A stretch of DNA of 64,000 nucleotides from Betaproteobacteria bacterium (GTDB taxonomy: Bacteria > Pseudomonadota > Gammaproteobacteria > Burkholderiales > Ga0077523): contig JADJPK010000011.1 in the NCBI GenBank assembly GCA_016713305.1, forward strand, positions 1 through 64,000, written 5' to 3'. Position 1 is the stretch's first letter. Each line of letters opens with the position of its first letter. The position numbers were made by a program, and so were the translations under genes. The notes beneath the pieces were generated by a model. The model saw nothing but the letters and a program-made list of their open reading frames with translations. It searched no databases and was not told the origin of the DNA. Of this stretch, positions 37,074 to 45,843 are shown piece after piece.

Positions 37074-37376
37074 TTACATCTGGCCGAACTTCTTCTTCGC
37101 GGCGTCGACGCACTTGGTCTTCTCGCCTGCGCTCATCGATTCGCACTTCTTGAGCGCGGCCAGATAGGCCTCGTTGTCGGTCGAGCCGGAGTCCCGCGCG
37201 CCGGACGACTGCGACGGATCCGACGTGCCGGGCTGGGCGCTCGGCTGCTGCGTGCCGGATTGCGTGCCGGACTGTGTACCGGACTGCGTACCCGTGGTGT
37301 TGTCTGCTGCAACGGCCGCGCCGCCCAGAGACAGACCCAGAAGAAGCGCGCTGATCAGAGAAGTCGTTTTCAACAT
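37074..37376 (-). CDS. Small exported protein with GTQS repeats
   Basis: A 100-residue protein with signal peptide MLKTTSLISALLLGLSLGG then AVA. Four GTQS/GTQ repeats and a Ser/Pro/Gly-rich low-complexity linker follow. The C-terminal helical segment AYLAALKKCESMSAGEKTKC has two cysteines ten or so residues apart and ends AAKKKFGQM. The last part resembles small periplasmic stress or accessory proteins of betaproteobacteria. Its function is unknown. It is transcribed alone. Confidence 0.75.
   Translation of the reverse strand: MLKTTSLISALLLGLSLGGAAVAADNTTGTQSGTQSGTQSGTQQPSAQPGTSDPSQSSGARDSGSTDNEAYLAALKKCESMSAGEKTKCVDAAKKKFGQM
37249..37296. repeat. Four 12-bp tandem repeats encoding SGTQ units
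   Basis: Units TGCGTGCCGGAT, TGCGTGCCGGAC, TGTGTACCGGAC and TGCGTACCCGTG follow each other without a gap. They keep the reading frame and could vary in number by slippage. Confidence 0.7.
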
Positions 37377-37692
37377 GATGTCACCTCGTTGTGCGAAGTT
37401 TGAAACGATGCGCTCCCGTTGTCCGCGAAACCGGCCGATGCGTTGCGATCGTGAATGCCCGATGCTTCACACGGGCCGGCCCGGAACGTCCGGAGCGCCC
37501 GGAGGGACTCGATGCGATGACATTGACATCTGGTCGACAGTCGAAGTCCGTGCCGTCGCTACAGCAGATTCCGCGCCCGCGCAGAGCGCCGTGACGGAGC
37601 CCGCATGACTTCGGAGCGGGGAAAGATGGACGGATCGCCGGAAGCGCGCCGTGTCAACAAGAGGAATTTGAACGGCGCAACGCGGGTCGGGA
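37377..37692. other. Spacer between the GTQS-repeat gene and the S41 protease
   Basis: About 315 bp between two minus-strand genes. Small open frames occur on the plus strand, but none has a recognisable domain. The promoter of the GTQS-repeat gene should lie here; I cannot place it. Confidence 0.4.
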
Positions 37693-39030
37693 TCAGCGGC
37701 GTACTGCGGTCAGATTGAGATGTTCAAGTGCGCGTTCGATCGCCGGATCGGCAGGCGGGGCGTCGGTGTCAGCCTCGGGAGTGTTGCCTGCCGGGGTCAG
37801 TGAATCGCCCGGGACCGGACGTGGAGAACCGGCGCCGCCGACATCGCGGCGCGCGCCGGCCGAAGCATCCCCCGAACGATTCACGAGGATGTCGGGGGTG
37901 ATGCCGGTGGACTGAATGGACCTTCCGGAAGGTGTGTAGTAACGGGCGGTGGTGAGCTTCAAGGCCGTTCCATCGCCCAGCGGAATGACAACCTGCACGG
38001 ACCCCTTGCCGAACGTCTGGGTGCCCACGAGCGTTCCGCGGCGGTAATCCTGAAGCGCGCCGGCGAGAATCTCGGCGGCGGAGGCCGATCCCCCGTTCAC
38101 CAGAACGACGAGCGGCATGGTCCGGTACGTGGCGGGCAGTTGCCGGACACCCGACACGCCATCGGTGCGGACGAGCATGTTTCCCGGCGTGCGCAGGCTC
38201 ATGCTCGAGGCCTTCGACGCGCCTTCCGTGTACGTGACGAGCGAATCCGCAGGCAGGAACACGGACGCGACGTCCACGGCCGCGTGCAGCACTCCACCCG
38301 GGTTGTCGCGCAGATCGAGCACCAACGCGTTGAGCGGACGCCCCGCATGGGGTGCAATGTCGTTGAGCGCCGACAAGAGATCGTCCACCGTCCTGTCGGT
38401 GAACTGCGTGATCTGGACATAAGCAACCGAGGGATCGAGCAAACTCGCGCGCACGCTGGGAGGTGCGATTGCGGCGCGGATGAGCGACAGGACGCGCGGC
38501 TGTGCGTCGCCTTCCCGGAACACCGTGAGCTGGACGGGAACGCCCGGCTCGCCGCGTGCCTTCGCGATCGCCTGCTCGAGCGTGAGGCCGCTCACGTCCG
38601 TATCGTCCAGCTTGGCGATGAGATCGCCCGGCTGCATGCCTGAGTCGTAAGCGGGCGTCCCCTTTCTTACCTGTATGACCTTGACGAATTTTCCGGAAAG
38701 TCCGACTTCCAGTCCCAATCCGCCGAATCGGCCCCGAGTTTCCTCGCGCAGTGCGCGATAGGCGTCCGCGTCGAGAAAACTCGAATGAGGATCGAGTCCC
38801 GCGAGGATGCCGCTCAACGCATGGGCATACAGCTTGCCCTCATCCACCGGGTCGACATAGCGTGCCTTGATCTGCTCGACGGCCTTGATGAACGTCGCAG
38901 CGGACGTTGTGGTGGCTTCGGCCGCCTGTGCAGTACCGAACACGACCGCGAGGGCTGCGGTCAGCGCTCCGATGCCGGCACGGCGGAGGGCCGTCCGCAC
39001 ACGTGCAAGGTCGACACAGGACTCGTTCAA
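37693..39030 (-). CDS. S41-family C-terminal processing peptidase
   Basis: A 445-residue CtpA-type serine protease of the periplasm. It has an N-terminal signal segment (LRRAGIGALTAALAVVFGTA), an S41 N-terminal part with LYAHALSGILAGLDPHSSFL, and a PDZ domain (GGLGLEVGLSGKFVKVIQVR to LTLEQAIAKARG). The catalytic core has the Ser in NGGSASAAEILAGALQD and the general-base Lys in GTQTFGKGSVQVVIP. The C-terminus is Pro/Ala rich. It should trim or degrade envelope proteins with unstructured tails. Confidence 0.92.
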   Translation of the reverse strand: MNESCVDLARVRTALRRAGIGALTAALAVVFGTAQAAEATTTSAATFIKAVEQIKARYVDPVDEGKLYAHALSGILAGLDPHSSFLDADAYRALREETRGRFGGLGLEVGLSGKFVKVIQVRKGTPAYDSGMQPGDLIAKLDDTDVSGLTLEQAIAKARGEPGVPVQLTVFREGDAQPRVLSLIRAAIAPPSVRASLLDPSVAYVQITQFTDRTVDDLLSALNDIAPHAGRPLNALVLDLRDNPGGVLHAAVDVASVFLPADSLVTYTEGASKASSMSLRTPGNMLVRTDGVSGVRQLPATYRTMPLVVLVNGGSASAAEILAGALQDYRRGTLVGTQTFGKGSVQVVIPLGDGTALKLTTARYYTPSGRSIQSTGITPDILVNRSGDASAGARRDVGGAGSPRPVPGDSLTPAGNTPEADTDAPPADPAIERALEHLNLTAVRR

Positions 39031-39272
39031 GATTTTCGCTTCTCCATGCAGTTCGCCGCTTTCCGCAAGAGCTCGATCGCAGCCTCACTCCGAACAACGG
39101 TATCGCCGCTGCGGACTTGAGTGCGATGCATGACAGGATCGTGCCTGAGCGGCTTCGTATCGCCTCCCCGGACGAATTCGCCCACGTCGTCCGTATCCTT
39201 GCTCCGCCGCATGCCCGCCAGCGTCAATCGTCGTCGTCCATCGTAACGTCGTCGTGCCGTCGAGGTCGACAC
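39027..39272 (-). CDS. Possible small gene overlapping the S41 protease start
   Basis: An 81-residue open frame whose TGA stop overlaps the protease ATG as ATGA, a spacing typical of coupled genes. The first part is Arg rich; the C-terminus VVRSEAAIELLRKAANCMEK could form a helix. Third-position GC is only moderate and no family is recognised, so it may be a chance frame. Confidence 0.3.
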   Translation of the reverse strand: MSTSTARRRYDGRRRLTLAGMRRSKDTDDVGEFVRGGDTKPLRHDPVMHRTQVRSGDTVVRSEAAIELLRKAANCMEKRKS

Positions 39273-39552
39273 GGGTCGCGTTCAACCCATGCAGAAAAAT
39301 CGATAGGATTGGCGCGCCAAGTCTCCGGTGCGCGGACAGTCCGCCCACTGCGGGCTGACGATGGGGACTCATCGACGACAGGGGAGGGAAGATTTCGTGG
39401 CGATGTTCAACGCACCGGCGGCGCCGGCACAGGGAAGATTCCCGCGCGATCGGGCGCGGATCTGGATGTTTGCAGGCCTTGTATTGCGGATCGGGCGCGA
39501 TCCTGCAAGCCGTGTGTGTGCGAAGGCGGGAACGTTGCCGCTGTCTGCCGCC
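39273..39552. other. Divergent spacer before the NMT1-type binding protein
   Basis: Region between the minus-strand small frame and the binding-protein start. The binding-protein frame stays open upstream to 39328, but those residues do not look like a signal peptide or family sequence. No clear promoter could be placed. Confidence 0.35.
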
Positions 39553-40596
39553 ATGGCGAAGAGGGGAGCGGTGCTCGCGGCTGGCCGCCTTTCCGCTGCC
39601 ATTGCGATGCTGCTCGGAGGTTTCCTGTGGGCAGGCGTTGCCACGGGAGCTCCCCCCGAGAAGCCGCAGGTGGTCATTGCAGTCGGCGGAAAGGCGACAC
39701 TCTATTACCTGCCGCTCACGCTGGCCGAGCGCCTGGGTTATTTCCGCGACGAAGGACTGCAGGTGGAGATCAGCGACTTTCCTGGCGGTGCCAAGGCCCT
39801 TCAGGCACTGATCGGCGGCAGCGCGGACATCGCCTCGGGCGGATACGAGCATACGCTGCAGATGCAGGCCAAGGGACAGAGGCTGCAGGCGTTCGTGCTG
39901 CAAGGCAATGCCGCCCTGGCGGTGTCGCTCGTCAAGGGAAAGTTCGACACTTATGCCGGACCGAAGGATCTGCGAGGCAAGCGCATCGGCGTCACGGCTC
40001 CCGGGTCCAGCACGCACATGATCATCAATCATCTGCTCGCGTCGGCCCAGCTCAAGCCGGAGGATGTCTCGATCATCGGCGTAGGTACGGGTGCCTCGGC
40101 GGTGGGGGCGGCACGCAGCGGCCAGATCGACGTGCTGTCGTCCGTCGAACCCGCGCTCGTGATGCTCGAGCGTTCGGGGGACGCGAAGGTGGTGCACGAG
40201 ACCTACACGGAATCGGGAGCCACGACGGTGTTTGGGGGACGCATTCCCTCCGCGTCGCTGTATGCCAAGCAGTCGTTCGTACAGAACAATCCCAATACCG
40301 TCCAGGCGCTGACGAACGCCATGGTGCGGGCGCTGCGCTGGCTGTCGCAGGCAACGACCGAACAGATCGTCGCGGCGGTGCCGCCGGAATACACCCTGGG
40401 AGACCGGGCTTCCTACGTGGCGGCGCTCGAACGGTTGCGGCCGGTGTACTCGCGGGACGGGCGGATTGCGCCCGAGGGCGTGACCTTGGCACATCGGATG
40501 GTCGCGGTGCACGATCCTTCGGTCAAGGCAGCGTCCGGTCTGGACGAGAGTGCGACGTTCACGAATGCCTTCGTGGAGAAGGCACGCCCGCGCTGA
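39553..40596 (+). CDS. NMT1/SsuA-like ABC substrate-binding protein, orphan
   Basis: A 347-residue periplasmic binding protein of the nitrate/sulfonate/taurine (NMT1-THI5-like) type. It has a signal peptide MAKRGAVLAAGRLSAAIAML ending TGA, then VGGKATLYYLPLTLAERLG, KALQALIGGSADIASGGYEH and APGSSTHMIINHLLAS. ATG at 39553 is chosen for the signal peptide. It has no ATPase or permease of its own. A close paralogue at 50804 does, and shares long identical blocks. It lies directly upstream of the sulfate transporter, so the ligand may be an organosulfur compound; that is inference. Confidence 0.85.
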   Translation: MAKRGAVLAAGRLSAAIAMLLGGFLWAGVATGAPPEKPQVVIAVGGKATLYYLPLTLAERLGYFRDEGLQVEISDFPGGAKALQALIGGSADIASGGYEHTLQMQAKGQRLQAFVLQGNAALAVSLVKGKFDTYAGPKDLRGKRIGVTAPGSSTHMIINHLLASAQLKPEDVSIIGVGTGASAVGAARSGQIDVLSSVEPALVMLERSGDAKVVHETYTESGATTVFGGRIPSASLYAKQSFVQNNPNTVQALTNAMVRALRWLSQATTEQIVAAVPPEYTLGDRASYVAALERLRPVYSRDGRIAPEGVTLAHRMVAVHDPSVKAASGLDESATFTNAFVEKARPR

Positions 40597-40608
40597 GGGT
40601 GTTTCTCA

Positions 40609-40627
40609 TTATTTGCGAAAGAAATAA
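40609..40627 (+). promoter_or_regulatory. Inverted repeat upstream of the sulfate transporter, CysB/LysR-like
   Basis: TTATTT and AAATAA flank a 7-base spacer in an AT-rich island that is unusual for this DNA. Such TTAT...ATAA dyads with a T-N11-A core are the kind bound by LysR-type regulators including CysB and Cbl. It lies 136 bp before the sulfate-binding protein gene. Identity of the regulator is inference. Confidence 0.4.
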
Positions 40628-40762
40628 CAAAATAAGAAAAGAGTCGTTCCTGTCCTAAAGCACGCCGCGTATCGTCCGCGGCAGTTGCCGGGAACGACCC
40701 CGCCACGGGGATCGATCACCCGGACGAGACGTGCCGGCCCGTCACGCACCGGCTCTCGACCC

Positions 40763-41767
40763 ATGCCTCCCATCCGATCACTACCGACGGCGTTGCTGCT
40801 CTTCGTGTTCACCGCGACTGCGTCCGCGGCCACGCTGCTCAATGCTTCTTACGATCCCACGCGGGAGCTGTATTCGGACATCAACGCCGCGTTCGCCAGA
40901 CTCTGGCAGTCGCGTACGGGCGAGAAGGTGTCGGTGCGCCAGTCGCATGGTGGCTCCGGCAAGCAGGCCCGTGCGGTCATCGATGGCCTCGAAGCAGATG
41001 TCGTGACGCTGGCGCTCGCCTTCGACATCGACGAGATCGCGCGCAGGGCGAAGCTGCTCCCTGCCGACTGGCAGAAGCGCCTGCCGCACAACAGCGCTCC
41101 GTACACGTCCACCATCGTCTTCCTGGTCCGGAAGGGGAACCCGAAGGGCATCCGCGACTGGGACGATCTGATCAAGCCAGGCATCGCCGTGATCACTCCC
41201 AATCCCAAGACCTCGGGCGGGGCACGCTGGAACTACCTCGCGGCCTGGGCCTATGCGCAGAAGAAGTCCGGCGCGGATGCCGCGAAGTCGCAGGATTTCC
41301 TGGCGCGGCTTTACCGGAATGTGCCGGTGCTGGACTCCGGCGCGCGCGGATCGACCACCACGTTCGTGGAGCGCGGCATCGGTGACGTGCTGCTTGCCTG
41401 GGAGAACGAGGCCCTGCTTGCCGCGAAGGAACTGGGCCCCGATCGAGTCCAGATCGTCGCGCCCTCGCTCAGCATTCTGGCGGAACCTCCGGTCGCCGTC
41501 GTCGATCGCGTCGTGGACCGGCGCGGCACCCGCAAGCTGGCGCAGGCCTACCTGGAATTCCTGTACACCGCCGAAGGACAGGACATCATCGGTGCCAACT
41601 ACTACCGGCCCGTGACCGACGCGGCGGCAAGGAAGCATGCCGCTCAGTTTCCGAAGGTTGACCTCGTGACCGTCGACGCGGCAGCAGGCGGCTGGGACGC
41701 AGCCCACAAGGCGCACTTCGCCGACGGCGGCCTGTTCGATCGCATCTATCAGCCGGGGGCACGATGA
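40763..41767 (+). CDS. sbp: Sulfate ABC transporter substrate-binding protein
   Basis: A 334-residue periplasmic sulfate/thiosulfate-binding protein. Signal peptide MPPIRSLPTALLLFVFTATA then ASA, followed by family landmarks LLNASYDPTRELYSDIN, VRQSHGGSGKQARAVIDGL, ADVVTLALAFDID, PNPKTSGGARWNYLAAW and FVERGIGDVLLAWENEA. It delivers sulfate to the CysTW permease encoded next. The start is 52 bp before cysT on the same strand, forming an sbp-cysT-cysW-cysA operon. It could equally be named cysP; the sequence does not separate sulfate from thiosulfate preference. Confidence 0.93.
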   Translation: MPPIRSLPTALLLFVFTATASAATLLNASYDPTRELYSDINAAFARLWQSRTGEKVSVRQSHGGSGKQARAVIDGLEADVVTLALAFDIDEIARRAKLLPADWQKRLPHNSAPYTSTIVFLVRKGNPKGIRDWDDLIKPGIAVITPNPKTSGGARWNYLAAWAYAQKKSGADAAKSQDFLARLYRNVPVLDSGARGSTTTFVERGIGDVLLAWENEALLAAKELGPDRVQIVAPSLSILAEPPVAVVDRVVDRRGTRKLAQAYLEFLYTAEGQDIIGANYYRPVTDAAARKHAAQFPKVDLVTVDAAAGGWDAAHKAHFADGGLFDRIYQPGAR

Positions 41768-41819
41768 AGCCCGCCCGCGCGCAGATCTCGAAGCTGGTCT
41801 CCACGGGGCATCGCGGGCC

Positions 41820-42649
41820 ATGATCCTCCGGCGTCACAGCGTCCTGCCGGGTTTCGGACTGACTCTGGGGTTCACGCTTCTCTACGTGGGCCTCATCGTC
41901 CTCGTTCCGCTCTCGGCCGCCTTCCTGAAGACGTTCTCGATGACGTGGGACGGCTTCTGGTCCGCCGTCACCGCGCCTCGTGTCCTCGCTTCCTATCGCC
42001 TCACGTTCGGACTGGCCCTCGCCGCCGGGCTGACCAACGCCGCGTTCGGACTGCTGGTGGCCTGGGTGCTCGTGCGCTACCGATTTCCGGGGCGCCGGGC
42101 GGTGGATGCCCTGGTGGATCTTCCCTTCGCGCTGCCCACGGCTGTTGCGGGCATCGCCTTGACCGCGCTGTATGCACCGTCCGGATGGATCGGCCGCTTT
42201 CTCGAACCTGTGGGGATCAAGGTCGCGTTCACTCCGCTTGGAATCTACGTGGCCTTGACGTTCATCGGCCTTCCGTTCGTCGTGCGGAGCGTCCAGCCCG
42301 TCCTGGAGGATCTCCAGCCCGAATTCGAGGAGGCCGCGGCGACGCTCGGTGCCACGCGCGCCCAGACCTTCCTGCGAGTGATCCTGCCGACGTTGCTGCC
42401 GGGCCTCATGACCGGATTCGCGCTGGCGTTCGCGCGTGCCGTCGGGGAGTACGGCTCGGTGATCTTCATCGCAGGCAACATTCCCATGGTGTCCGAGATC
42501 ACGCCGCTGCTCATCATCACCAAGCTGGAGCAGTACGACTACGCCGGCGCCACGGCCATCGCCGTCGTGATGCTGATGTTCTCCTTTGGCCTGCTGCTCG
42601 CCATCAATCTGCTGCAGTGGTGGGGCGGCGCCGGGCAGGCTCGCCGTGA
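41820..42649 (+). CDS. cysT: Sulfate ABC transporter permease CysT, C-terminal frameshift
   Basis: A six-helix permease of about 276 residues. The first helix is LTLGFTLLYVGLIVLVPLSA. The EAA loop is EEAAATLGATRAQTFLRVILP, and PTAVAGIALTALYAPSGWIG and AVGEYGSVIFIAGNIP are family hallmarks. The open frame does not stop after LLLAINLLQWW but runs on into cysW. In the frame one base over, a TGA at 42647 overlaps the cysW GTG (GTGA), the usual coupling. I infer one missing base near 42632, in a GGCGCCGGG stretch. The protein would then end ..QWWGGARAGSP. Confidence 0.87.
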
Positions 42650-43533
42650 GTACCCTGGCTGTCGCTCTCGGCGACGAGCCGCGTGTCGTGGAGCTGCGCG
42701 CCGTGCGCCCGACAGCGGGCAGCCGTCCGGGTGCATTGCGCATCGTCCTGATCGTCGTGGCCCTGGTGTTCCTCGGGCTGTTCCTCGTCCTGCCTCTGGC
42801 GGTCGTGCTGAGCAGCGCCCTGTCGAAGGGATGGGAAGCGTATTGGGAGGCCATCTCCGAGCCCGACGCGGTGGCTGCCATTCTTCTTACGCTCGGCACC
42901 GCGGCCATCGCGGTGCCGCTCAATCTCGTGTTCGGGGTCATCGCTGCCTGGGCCATCGCCAAGTTCGACTTCGCCGGCAAGAACGTGCTGATCACGCTCA
43001 TCGATCTCCCGTTCTCCGTCTCTCCGGTGGTGTCGGGCCTCGTCTACGTGCTGGTCTTCGGTCTGCAGGGGTGGTTCGGCTCATGGCTCGCGGAGCACGA
43101 CCTCAAGATCATCTTCGCGGTGCCGGGCATCGTGCTGGCGACGGTCTTCGTGACCTTTCCCTTCGTCGCCCGGGAACTCATTCCACTCATGCAGGCGCAA
43201 GGCACGGAGGAGGAAGAGGCCGCCATCGTGCTCGGCGCCAACTTCTTCCAGGTGCTGTGGCGGGTGACGCTGCCGAACGTGAAGTGGTGGATCCTCTACG
43301 GCGTGATCCTCTGCAACGCGCGGGCAGTGGGGGAGTTCGGCGCGGTGTCCGTCGTGTCCGGGCACATCCGCGGTCTCACGAACACCGTGCCTCTGCACGT
43401 CGAGACGCTCTACAACGAGTATCAGACCGCCGCAGCGTTTGCCGTGGCCTCGCTGCTCACGCTTCTCGCAGTGGCCACGCTCGTCGTCAAGGGCTGGGTC
43501 GAGCGGCACCAGGCGCGTGGCGCACACCCATGA
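42646..43533 (+). CDS. cysW: Sulfate ABC transporter permease CysW
   Basis: A 295-residue permease pairing with CysT. GTG start overlaps the cysT TGA. Hydrophobic helices include IVLIVVALVFLGLFLVLPLA and ITLIDLPFSVSPVVSGLVYV. The EAA loop is EEEEAAIVLGANFFQVLWRV. AVGEFGAVSVVSGHIRGLTNT and LHVETLYNEYQTAAAFAVAS are specific to CysW. It forms the membrane channel for sulfate with CysT, powered by CysA. Confidence 0.93.
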   Translation: MSTLAVALGDEPRVVELRAVRPTAGSRPGALRIVLIVVALVFLGLFLVLPLAVVLSSALSKGWEAYWEAISEPDAVAAILLTLGTAAIAVPLNLVFGVIAAWAIAKFDFAGKNVLITLIDLPFSVSPVVSGLVYVLVFGLQGWFGSWLAEHDLKIIFAVPGIVLATVFVTFPFVARELIPLMQAQGTEEEEAAIVLGANFFQVLWRVTLPNVKWWILYGVILCNARAVGEFGAVSVVSGHIRGLTNTVPLHVETLYNEYQTAAAFAVASLLTLLAVATLVVKGWVERHQARGAHP

Positions 43534-43549
43534 GGGACAGGAACCGACC

Positions 43550-44608
43550 ATGAGCATCGAGATTCGCGGCGTCAATCGCCGCTTCGGAAACTTCGCGGCG
43601 CTGGCCGACGTCAACCTGGAAGTCCGCACCGGCGAACTGCTCGCCCTGCTGGGGCCTTCCGGATCCGGCAAGACGACCCTGCTGCGCGTCATTGCGGGGC
43701 TTGAGTCCGTGGACTCCGGACAGGTCCTGTTCCAGGGCCAGGACGCGACCGGCACCCACGCGAAGGACCGCCGCGTGGGATTCGTCTTCCAGCACTACGC
43801 GCTGTTCCGTCACATGACGGTGTTCGAGAACGTCGCATTCGGACTGCGCGTGCGGTCACGGGCCCGGCGGCCGGCCGAAGCAGAGATCCGCCGCAAGGTC
43901 ACCGAGTTGCTGGAACTGGTGCAACTCGACTGGCTCGCCGACCGGCATCCGCACCAGCTTTCCGGTGGACAGCGGCAGCGCATCGCGCTGGCGCGCGCCC
44001 TTGCGGTGGAACCGCAGGTGCTTCTGCTCGACGAACCCTTCGGCGCACTGGATGCCAAGGTACGGTCTGAGCTTCGCCGGTGGCTTCGCCGGCTGCACGA
44101 CGAGATGCACGTCACCAGCGTCTTCGTCACCCACGACCAGGACGAGGCGCTGGAGGTGGCCGATCGTGTCGTGGTGATGAACGAAGGGCGCATCGTGCAG
44201 GTCGGTACTCCGGAGGAGGTCTACGACCGTCCGGCCACGTCATTCGTGTTCCGCTTTCTCGGCAACGTGAACCTGTTCCATGGGCGCGTCGCGGACGGCC
44301 GGGCGCACGTGGGGGGTCTCGAGTTTCCGGCGGAACACAGCGCGCAGAAGGATGCGGTGCCGGCCGTCGCCTACGCGCGTCCGCACGATATCGATCTCGC
44401 GCTCCCGGATAGCGGCCAGTCGGGGATCACGGCGACCGTCGAGCATGTCACGACGATCGGTCCGGTCGTGCGGGTGGACCTCAAGCCGGAGGACGACACG
44501 GCCCCGATTCACGCGGAGCTCTCGCGCGAGCGTTGCAGCGAACTGCGCTTGCGGGCCGGTGCACGAGTGGTGGTTCGCCCGCGGCAGGTGATGGTCTACG
44601 CGGCATGA
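43550..44608 (+). CDS. cysA: Sulfate/thiosulfate ABC transporter ATPase CysA
   Basis: A 352-residue ABC ATPase. Walker A is GPSGSGKTT, the signature is LSGGQRQRIALARALA, Walker B is LLLDEPFGALDAKVR and the switch His is in VTHDQDEA. The C-terminal TOBE-like domain starts near FRFLGNVNLFHGRVA and ends VVVRPRQVMVYAA. The sequence around FGNFAALADVNLEV is typical of CysA. ATG at 43550 is 16 bp after the cysW stop with GAGGGACAG upstream. Confidence 0.94.
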   Translation: MSIEIRGVNRRFGNFAALADVNLEVRTGELLALLGPSGSGKTTLLRVIAGLESVDSGQVLFQGQDATGTHAKDRRVGFVFQHYALFRHMTVFENVAFGLRVRSRARRPAEAEIRRKVTELLELVQLDWLADRHPHQLSGGQRQRIALARALAVEPQVLLLDEPFGALDAKVRSELRRWLRRLHDEMHVTSVFVTHDQDEALEVADRVVVMNEGRIVQVGTPEEVYDRPATSFVFRFLGNVNLFHGRVADGRAHVGGLEFPAEHSAQKDAVPAVAYARPHDIDLALPDSGQSGITATVEHVTTIGPVVRVDLKPEDDTAPIHAELSRERCSELRLRAGARVVVRPRQVMVYAA

Positions 44609-44796
44609 CGCGCTTCGGGATCGAGAGATCGAGGCACGCCGTTCACACCGGGCTTGCGATGGAACCATCGCAAGTCAAGGCACCGGATGGAAGAGGACGT
44701 CTCGCCCCAAGCTTGCACTTCTGCAATTCCTTCTCTTGGGGGCCGAGCGGGTTCGTGCGAGCATAGGAAACCTGATTCGACGAACGGGGTTTCCCC

Positions 44797-45843
44797 ATGA
44801 ACGATCCGACTCCCGCGATCACCGCGGACGCGCAGGTGGCGCGTATCTTCGAGTGGCGCCGCGGTTTCAACACCATCCACCTGATCGACCTCGGCATCAA
44901 GCTGGGGCTTTTCGCGGCACTTGCCGAGCGCCCGGGCTCGACCGCCGAATCTCTCGCGCAAAGCCTGTCGCTTCACGGCCCGTACGTCCGCACCTGGCTC
45001 TGGACCGCCCATGGCCTGGGCATCGTGGACGCCGACGGCGACGAGCGGTTCCGTCTTGCGCCCTACATGGACCAGATCCTCGCCAATGCCACGCATCCCC
45101 GCTACCTCGGCGGTTACGTGCAGCTGGGCACCGAGGTGGCGGCGGAAGACTTCGGCCGCTGTGTCGACGCATTCCGCACCGGGCAGGTGGCGCCTTTCCA
45201 GGGCCGCGGCGAGCGGTTCGCCCGCCTCATCGCGGAGTCGACGTGGGGTTTGCAGGTCGCCACGGCCAAGAAGATCCTGCCGGGACTCGCCGGCCTCAAG
45301 GAACGGTTGGAGTCGGGCGGCACGCTGCTGGAGGTGGGCTGCGGCACGGGTAACTTTCTGGTGCAGGCAGCGAAGTCGTTTCCAGGGGCGCGCATCGTGG
45401 GCGTGGACATCGACGCCGACAGTCTTGCTGTCGCACGGCGGCGCATCGCCGAGGCGGGAGTCGAAGCTCGCGTGAGCGTGGTCGAAGGCGATGTCGGTGC
45501 CGCCGTGCCGGCAGGGAGCGCGGATGTGGCGGTGATGATCGAGGTGCTGCACGAGATCGGACCCTCGATCCGTGGCCAGGTGGTGAAGTCTGCCGCCGCG
45601 TGCCTGGCTCCGGGCGGATGGATGGCGATCGTCGACGAGACCTATCCGTCGACGCTCGCGGAATCGCGTCTGCCGGACTTCCGCTTTCCGCTCCAGACCG
45701 GCATCGAGGAACTCACCTGGGGCAATGTCCTGCCAACCCGTGCGGAACAGGAATCGCTGCTGCGCGATGCCGGCTTCGAGGCCTCGCCTGACAGGGCCCT
45801 CATCGGCGAAGGATTCACCGTCCTGACGGTCCGCAAGCCGTGA
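44797..45843 (+). CDS. Class I SAM-dependent methyltransferase
   Basis: A 348-residue methyltransferase. Residues 1-110 look like a winged-helix dimerisation domain (TIHLIDLGIKLGLFAALAER, LHGPYVRTWLWTAHGLGIV). The SAM-binding domain follows with LLEVGCGTGNFLVQAAKSFP, the acidic end of strand 2 in VGVDIDADSLAVARRR and VVEGDVGAA, and motif IV region MIEVLHEIGPS. Substrate is not evident from sequence. Its stop overlaps the start of a SufU-like scaffold gene (GTGA), so the two are likely coupled. It follows cysA by 188 bp on the same strand. Confidence 0.87.
   Translation: MNDPTPAITADAQVARIFEWRRGFNTIHLIDLGIKLGLFAALAERPGSTAESLAQSLSLHGPYVRTWLWTAHGLGIVDADGDERFRLAPYMDQILANATHPRYLGGYVQLGTEVAAEDFGRCVDAFRTGQVAPFQGRGERFARLIAESTWGLQVATAKKILPGLAGLKERLESGGTLLEVGCGTGNFLVQAAKSFPGARIVGVDIDADSLAVARRRIAEAGVEARVSVVEGDVGAAVPAGSADVAVMIEVLHEIGPSIRGQVVKSAAACLAPGGWMAIVDETYPSTLAESRLPDFRFPLQTGIEELTWGNVLPTRAEQESLLRDAGFEASPDRALIGEGFTVLTVRKP

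Noticed and set aside
37391..37612. Plus-strand open frames of 67 and 144 residues in the spacer
   Set aside because: They lack ribosome binding sites and recognisable sequence, and they lie where the promoter of the divergent small gene is expected.
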